A stretch of DNA of 64,000 nucleotides from Piscicola geometra (lineage: Eukaryota > Annelida > Clitellata > Hirudinida > Piscicolidae), in assembly GCA_943735955.1 (NCBI GenBank), contig OX030957.1, forward strand, positions 2,112,209-2,176,208, in the 5' to 3' direction. This document shows, one piece after another, positions 51,633 through 64,000 of this stretch. A model generated the notes under the pieces. That model was given only the letters and a program-made list of their open reading frames with translations, did not search any database and had not been told where the DNA came from. How positions within the stretch are numbered: position 1 is the stretch's first letter; each line of letters opens with the position of its first letter. A program made the translations under genes and the position numbers.

Positions 51633-51723
51633 TTGATGATGATGACGATGATGAATCTCCTTCCTGAAAAAAGTAAAAATATAGATGAAATAATAAAAAA
51701 CATGAATCAATCTATTTTTTAAA
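48046..51723. other. Intergenic region between KCNMB-like and LMLN genes
   Basis: AT-rich. Open frames at 50032-50223, 50502-50708 and 50631-50837 are without similarity. A (GAT)n tract lies at 51570-51652. Both neighbouring genes converge here, so this holds their 3' UTRs. Confidence 0.5.
51570..51652 (+). repeat. (GAT)n microsatellite
   Basis: GATGATGATG with two GACGATG breaks and one GTTGATG; gives artificial poly-Asp, poly-Met and poly-His frames. Confidence 0.9.
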
Positions 51724-58404
<6,681 letters not shown>

Positions 58405-58860
58405 TCATGAGACCGGGAATTTATCTTGAAGATCTTCTACCTTTTAGGTTTAAACTGATTTATTGAAATTTTATAATTAAATCATCATGTAGACTATGTG
58501 ATTTTTATATTCGTTGTTAGCGCATTATCTTATTAGTTTTGCGAATTTTTCAAATACATTATGAAAATGTATAATAGTTTTTAACAAAATTTGACAAATT
58601 GAAAATGATTTTGGTGCTTTTGCATAAATTTTACAAAAAGTAAACTTTCTATGTTTTTCAAAATTAAAGCGCTATATTTATAAAGTAATTCATAAATATT
58701 TTATTATTAAACTAATCGAACCATAAAAAACCTATTTTTTAATATATATAAAATATATATTTAAAAATGTATTTAAATAAAAAACAACATTTTTTTGGAT
58801 ACTTCTTTTTTTTCCGTATATACTAGACTCAGTCTATATGTAGACTATTATATCCAGTTT
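58405..58860. other. AT-rich sequence upstream of LMLN
   Basis: Probably the LMLN promoter and 5' UTR; nothing else recognised. Confidence 0.4.
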
Positions 58861-58864
58861 TAAT

Positions 58865-59000
58865 AGTTTTCAATGACAGGCCTCCAGTAGGGACTTGAAG
58901 GCATCTGGAGGGCGGACCGATACGACTGAATCTGGCAGGGCATTCCATTCTTTAATGGTGCGTGGGAAGAATGCATTATCAATTATATGTATCCTTATTG
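58865..59000 (-). mobile_element. LINE reverse-transcriptase C-terminal remnant
   Basis: On the minus strand the sequence reads FFPRTIKEWNALPDSVVSV then RPPDAFKSLLEACH. This is the conserved end of CR1/jockey-type LINE ORF2 ('R....WN.LP..VV......FK..L'). No further RT blocks were found, so it is a truncated copy, possibly of the same family as the one near 4.8 kb. Confidence 0.75.
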
Positions 59001-60169
59001 AACTCAGATTATGATTTTCAACTTAAATAATTGAATTTTTATGCTAAAACACAACCAATCTTAGCATAAAGATCATTAGAAGCCATAAAAAATGTTTAAT
59101 AGATATTCAGTTAATTTTCTTAAATTAATTTTTCCCCAATACAACGTTTTAATAGCTACTTTTGAAAATTATTTTAGTTTCTTATTCTCCGTTTTCGTCA
59201 AAGATCAATGAGCCAGTTCAAGTAGGAAAATATTCAATACTTCTTCAACGAAGACCCTTAATTCATAATTAATTAATGAAGAGGTGCTTTTTTTAAATAA
59301 AAAAATAATTGGGTACTTATTAAGTTGGCAAACTCCATAAAAGACATCAAACTTTGCACGCAATCCATTCCATTTAGGGCCTAAATTTTAGGCTATAGTA
59401 GTCTTATATAATCTATTTTAATGGTTATACGCACTATAATAATTCTCATAATTAGTATTTACATTATTTACAAATAATTTCATTTAATATTCTAGATACC
59501 AGTTAGACGATTTACATTGTTATGAAAATACTCAATTGAATGATTATCCGGGTATCTTATTTAAACAATTGAAATTCAAAGCTTCGATCATAGATTGTCC
59601 CTGGCGCCTGCCAATCCTCTTCAAGACCACTTGAGCTTTTCATCAGTGGTTTCAGGTTCTTTATATTAATTTCAGAGCTTATATTAGTTGAAGTAGTTTT
59701 TTTAGTTCAATTGCAATTCAAATTCTTTAGAATCCATTTTAAATTGTATTTAATAATTATTATTTTCAAAACTATTATAATAGTTTTGAACATCAATATG
59801 TTATGTTTGCTCTTGTTGTTAGACTAATTGTCCAAACAACATAGGCTCAAAAACTCGCTTCTAAACACGCACAGCTATCGTTCACTAATTAAAGCCTTTA
59901 AATTAGTTAAATAAATTTCAACAATAACTGTTACTTAGCTTTAATGAACAATCGAATAACAATAATACCTTAGAACAATGTTATAACAACATTAACAATT
60001 CGCAAAATATGTAAAGATTAAAATTGAAATAAAAATCGAAAATATTGAAGTAGTTGTAAAAGAATACTCAAATGGAACTTTTAATCGAAGGCTAATTCAA
60101 TAGAATAAGAACGGATGCGACAGTGATTAAGGCACGTAATTGAAAACATACACGCATTCTCCTTCAATG
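59001..60169. other. AT-rich intergenic sequence
   Basis: No exon or RNA gene could be supported. Confidence 0.5.
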
Positions 60170-61420
60170 CTAGCTCTCCTTGTGTCTCTTGCCATTCCAG
60201 TTGATTTTGTAGACATCCTCAGGAAAGTCAACGTATTCTTGGCGCCAAACGTCGAGCAGTTTGCAAGAGGTTTTCTTCGGAGGCCCGTTGAAATGCAGAC
60301 CTTTGGCGCGACTGTCGAAGCCTAAGCAGTACATGCTCTTGTTCGAGAAGCTGAAGTGGTCGTTGGTGAGGACGTTGGGGTAGACGGTGAAGAGCTGCTC
60401 GACGAACGTGAAGTAGAGCAGCCACATCGACCACATCGAGAGCGTCTTGTTCTGCTTCTCGAAACTCTGGTACCACAATGTGGGCACGATACCAGGCACG
60501 TAAGGTTTGAATTTTGTTCTGTCACGGTGTCTGGCCATCCAGTGCTGGAAGTCCTTCCAGACTGACAAATTGGGCATGAAGGCGTGTGTGGAGAAGACGC
60601 GGTGTTGGAAGACTGAGTGGTTCCTGGGGATCTTCTCTCGAAGGGCGTGGTCTTCGAAGCTTCTGAGAGTGCACCCCAGGTAGTCTTCCTGTGGCGAGAA
60701 GTGCTTGCTCACCGCCCTCATCCAGCGGTAGCCGAACTTCGAAACCACCTGGTCGTCTTCTAGGAACAGAACGTGTTCTTTGCCGCGGAGGATTTTTTCT
60801 TTTGTAGGTCTGTACGTCTGTGTCCATTGTCCGTACAAGCCCATGTGTCGTTTGTGGATGTGGATGTTGCATTTAAGCTTGGTTTTTTGTGTAAAGGAGT
60901 TTAAAAATGCAATCGTTTTTTCGTCTACTGAATCAGTTTTTTCGTCTCGATCAACCCAAATTTCGACGGCCATTTCGTCTCCATCCAACTCAAACACCTC
61001 GAGACTCTTGAGCGCATTGAAGAGGGATCGAGGCCTGTTGAACGTCATCACGATCACCCTCAAGTCGACACTGTCTTCGTAGTTGTAGGCCAAGTACTTC
61101 CTGTCATAGGAGTCCATCTCAGCCTCCTCGCTCCCGTCTGAGTCATCTTGACTGGCTTCATCTGTTCGACTCTTGTGATCAGTCACCGCCAAGACTGATT
61201 TCCGCATAGCTGCTGCGTAATATGCATGCTGGTTATTGTCAGGAGGCTTGTGTGAGTAGAAAGCGGTTAAATCGTCGTTGGTTGTTTTGTTGCCTGTTCT
61301 ACTTGTAGTTTGTAATATCTTATTTTTCGAATAATGGTGTATGTTATAGACTATTACCATGCAAATACCGAAGAATGCAACCGTCAGTAGCAAGTTCTTG
61401 TAGCCTACCACTTTGAACAT
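60170..61420 (-). CDS. Intronless type II membrane glycosyltransferase, GT-A fold, family not fixed
   Basis: A single open frame of 416 residues. Residues 1-9 are cytosolic, 10-27 form a membrane anchor (LLLTVAFFGICMVIVYNI), 28-115 an acidic, low-complexity stem, and from about 119 a catalytic domain. It starts with the nucleotide-sugar strand LRVIVMTFNRPRSLFNALKS, then IWVDRDE, and carries an acidic metal-binding motif EDD (221-223 in VLFLEDDQVV), equivalent to DxD. Later blocks are PTLWYQSFEKQNKTLSMWSM and a C-terminal HFNGPPKKTSC. This layout is that of Golgi enzymes related to GT2/GNT-I; the donor and acceptor sugars cannot be told. GC content and codon use are clearly higher than the surroundings, as expected of a real exon. 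The lack of introns in a region of intron-rich genes suggests origin by retroposition or membership of an intronless expanded family. Confidence 0.88.
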   Translation of the reverse strand: MFKVVGYKNLLLTVAFFGICMVIVYNIHHYSKNKILQTTSRTGNKTTNDDLTAFYSHKPPDNNQHAYYAAAMRKSVLAVTDHKSRTDEASQDDSDGSEEAEMDSYDRKYLAYNYEDSVDLRVIVMTFNRPRSLFNALKSLEVFELDGDEMAVEIWVDRDEKTDSVDEKTIAFLNSFTQKTKLKCNIHIHKRHMGLYGQWTQTYRPTKEKILRGKEHVLFLEDDQVVSKFGYRWMRAVSKHFSPQEDYLGCTLRSFEDHALREKIPRNHSVFQHRVFSTHAFMPNLSVWKDFQHWMARHRDRTKFKPYVPGIVPTLWYQSFEKQNKTLSMWSMWLLYFTFVEQLFTVYPNVLTNDHFSFSNKSMYCLGFDSRAKGLHFNGPPKKTSCKLLDVWRQEYVDFPEDVYKINWNGKRHKES

Positions 61421-61830
61421 TCTTTCAAATATATTAATCTCTTTACCATTTGTACCAAACGAATTTTTTATTTAATGCCTCTTGTGTTAAGTTGCCAACT
61501 AGACACCCCTCCAGCAGCATGATAGTCTTCCTCCTTCAAAGAACGTCTCTAACAACTCCCCTAAGGAAACTGAGTTGTTCAAAACACTTCTATCATAAAG
61601 CCACTCTGGATGAAATCAAATCTTGATGAGGTATGATCTGGAAAGGAATGTTAACTAGCTTTGACTTTGACTGTATGTCCTCTTATATAAAAATATAATA
61701 AATTTAATCAGAAACAATCATTGTCTTATCGTAAATTCAATTGCATCATTACATTTTTTCTTATTACTAAGTCTGCATTTATATATGGGATGTTTAAATA
61801 GGCATATAAACATATATGCATGTGTTTACT
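61421..61830. other. Intergenic region upstream of the glycosyltransferase
   Basis: No coding exon was found. It should contain the 5' UTR and promoter of the minus-strand glycosyltransferase and the 3' UTR of the gene ending at 61831. Confidence 0.4.
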
Positions 61831-61937
61831 TTAATGATGGATGCTTGAGAAGAAAGTTCGCTTGAAGACGACGAAGGCGACGGCGATGAAGAAGAAGATG
61901 AGGAGCGAACTGAAGACGAGTGTCAGCCAAACCAGTA
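61831..61937 (-). CDS. Last exon of an unidentified minus-strand gene, encoding a C-terminal membrane helix
   Basis: Acceptor GACTCACAG precedes 61937. The frame gives a hydrophobic helix (LVWLTLVFSSLLIFFFIAVA then FVVFKRTFFSSIHH) and a TAA stop at 61831-61833. Base composition is GC-richer than its flanks. The pattern is a transmembrane or tail-anchor segment with a short basic tail. Earlier exons were not recognised up to 64000, so the rest of the gene lies further right or in short exons. Confidence 0.55.
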
Positions 61938-63580
61938 CTGTGAGTCAAACATTGGTTCTTAGCTTAAGAATCTAAGTTAAAATAAATTATTTAAAAATAA
62001 ATTATAAATTTAAGTACTTAAAGCTTAATTAATTAAATTTCCTGTATGAACGGTTTTCTGAATATTTTTTAAATCTATTTAAAGGCGGGAGTTATTTAAA
62101 GTGCGAAAGGATGTGTCACAGTTTTAAATGAGAGATATATAAAGAGTGGGGCTTAAATAATCTTGTAAGATTCTGGTAACAATTATGTGAAATTATAATT
62201 CAATATTTTTCGAATTGTATGTGGAAAAAAATTTGACTTTATTATAAAATGTATATTAAATCACATTGTAATAGTAATTATATTATGAAGTCTTATTTTT
62301 GTAGTTTTAAAATATGGACTTTAGATTCAAAAAATTGATATACCTTTCGTTTTATTTAGGCAGGTATAAAAGGATTTATTTTCAAATGAAACTACATTTG
62401 GGTGAATAAGCTTTTTTCTATTATTTTCGACACTAAGAAAAAATACAAGTAAGCATCAAGTGGCTAAATAGGTGGCTTCTAAAAAAACAGCTTGCCTGAT
62501 GAGATTGTAAAAATGTTATTTATTATTTTGTTTTTTATAACTTTTTATTCTATTTATTTATTTATTTTATTATATTTTTTATAAGCATTATAGTGGTGAA
62601 AATGCTTGCGTGGTTTTAACCCCTAAACTAAAAATTTTCACGGATCGTTTTATTGATAAAATTATTAGAATGCAATTGAATGGTTTATGGACTACATAAG
62701 CGACAGATGTTTTGAGATTCTCTGTAGTGAGTCAAAGTCAACACGTCGCTTTCCGCTGTGGGAATCCCCAAAGAATCAGTCCATGGTTTTATACTATTTT
62801 CTTTGTACACTGTAAATTTAGAAAAAATAGCAGCTTTACAGGAGCTTGTTTTTCATCAGTAAGCCCATGACATCAATATTTACAATTAATGCATTAAAGG
62901 TCATCAAGCTGACTTGCAAAATTGAGTATCATGCATTGATGAAATTGCTGCTGGGGTGGAATTCAATCAACAAAAGCTTAATAATAATAATAATATAATA
63001 GCTTAACTTTAGAAAATCTTAAGTTATTTGGATAAAGACCTATCCATTACAACACACAATGGTCATAAAGATGATAACAATTACGCAAACAAACATGTAC
63101 AATGCCCTAGGGTTGGCGGTTGACATTATAGTCTAGTCTGTTCTCCCGCCTTTGTAAATTTTAATTTTTCATGCTGATGGGTAAGCCAGATAACCTCTCA
63201 CGGATTAATTATATTGCTAAAAAGTAGCAATTGTTTTAATTTCAGGGTGACCTTTTTAAAAGTCTAGTGAAAATTCCTCGAATTATGAAACAGGGAATTT
63301 AATATTAGAACAAAATTTCAAAATTAATATTTCTAATATAATATATTGCATGCATTTGTGTTTTAGCATCATTATGATTATTTATATATATGCATTTATA
63401 ACAAGTTTCTATTACATATATTATAGATTTTTAATAAATTGTTTATCCATTTATCTAATAAAATATCTATATTATATCTTAAGTGGAATCATTATTCATA
63501 GCCTAGTGGCCTGGAAGCTTGTTTGGTTTCATTGAATTACATTATTTCAATTTATAAACATTTATATTTTGGTATAACTA
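61938..63580. other. AT-rich sequence, probably intron of the gene ending at 61831
   Basis: Two slightly GC-richer patches (62690-62775 and 63090-63220) have no recognised content. No exon could be supported. Confidence 0.4.
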
Positions 63581-63583
63581 TCG

Positions 63584-63790
<207 letters not shown>

Positions 63791-64000
63791 ATTATTGGTA
63801 TTTATAAAAAGGTTTATTTGATCATTATTCATAACGGAGTGGTCTTGAATCTCGGGTTTTGCCGCATTAACAATATTCGTCGTTTTTTGTATTATATTGT
63901 ATTGTTTGTAATTATTCAACCTTTTATCGCAGTATTATCTTGACCATGCATGAATAAGTATTTAATAAATTGTTTAAATTATTAAATTTCTCAAGAAAAA
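63791..64000. other. AT-rich end of the window
   Basis: No feature recognised. Confidence 0.4.

Noticed and set aside
51449..51667. Frame with a poly-Asp end
   Set aside because: Mostly (GAT)n; the first 40 codons have no recognised similarity and no splice context.
60228..60872. Overlapping frames on both strands at the glycosyltransferase
   Set aside because: Shadows of the 416-codon gene in GC-richer sequence.
62690..62775. GC-richer patch reading SLGIPTAESDVLTLTHYR on the minus strand
   Set aside because: Short, no clear splice sites, no family; could be an exon or an old repeat, but not supportable.

Overview
This is a window of animal nuclear DNA. It is AT-rich, and nearly all genes are split into many short exons (often 30-200 bases) with GT-AG introns. 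The protein families present (SEL1L3, a leishmanolysin-like protease, a BK-channel beta-subunit relative, peptide GPCRs with an NxSINFxLYC-type TM7, and an intronless GT-A glycosyltransferase) suit a bilaterian, most likely a lophotrochozoan such as an annelid or mollusc. That placement is an inference from gene content. All exon borders below were set by hand from splice signals, reading phase and family similarity.

Layout. 2.25-3.4 kb (+): 3' part (TM4-TM7) of a class A peptide GPCR. 4.7-5.0 kb (-): decayed LINE reverse-transcriptase fragment. 5.9-13.9 kb (+): complete 23-exon SEL1L3 orthologue. 16.06-18.5 kb (+): complete second peptide GPCR. 18.5-27.5 kb: AT-rich gene-poor stretch with one tRNA-derived SINE. 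27.6-33.25 kb (-): BTB-BACK-Kelch protein. 33.5-36.6 kb (+): DPH2, divergent from the Kelch gene with a gap of about 220 bases. 36.6-40.8 kb: intergenic, with CAT-type microsatellites. 40.8-48.05 kb (+): BK channel beta subunit-like (KCNMB) gene. 51.7-58.4 kb (-): leishmanolysin-like metalloprotease (LMLN). About 58.9 kb (-): second LINE remnant. 60.2-61.4 kb (-): intronless type II membrane glycosyltransferase. 61.8 kb (-): last exon of a gene whose body lies further right. The window ends with a (TTA)n tract of about 200 bases.

The most notable signal is not a gene. Between 29 and 57 kb, introns of four neighbouring genes, lying on both strands, carry simple repeats arranged by transcript direction. 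The 5' end of the intron, right after the donor, is GT/GGT/GAT-rich; the 3' end, running into the acceptor AG, is CA/CAT/CCA-rich. The two ends can pair and would bring donor and acceptor together. In DPH2, KCNMB and LMLN a (CA)n tract itself forms the 3' splice site. This resembles the AC/GT intron-bridging repeats reported in teleost fish. The first 27 kb, with ordinary AT-rich introns, mostly lack it.

The genes are not an operon or pathway. They are unrelated housekeeping (DPH2, SEL1L3), signalling (two GPCRs, KCNMB), ubiquitin-adaptor (Kelch), protease and glycosylation genes.
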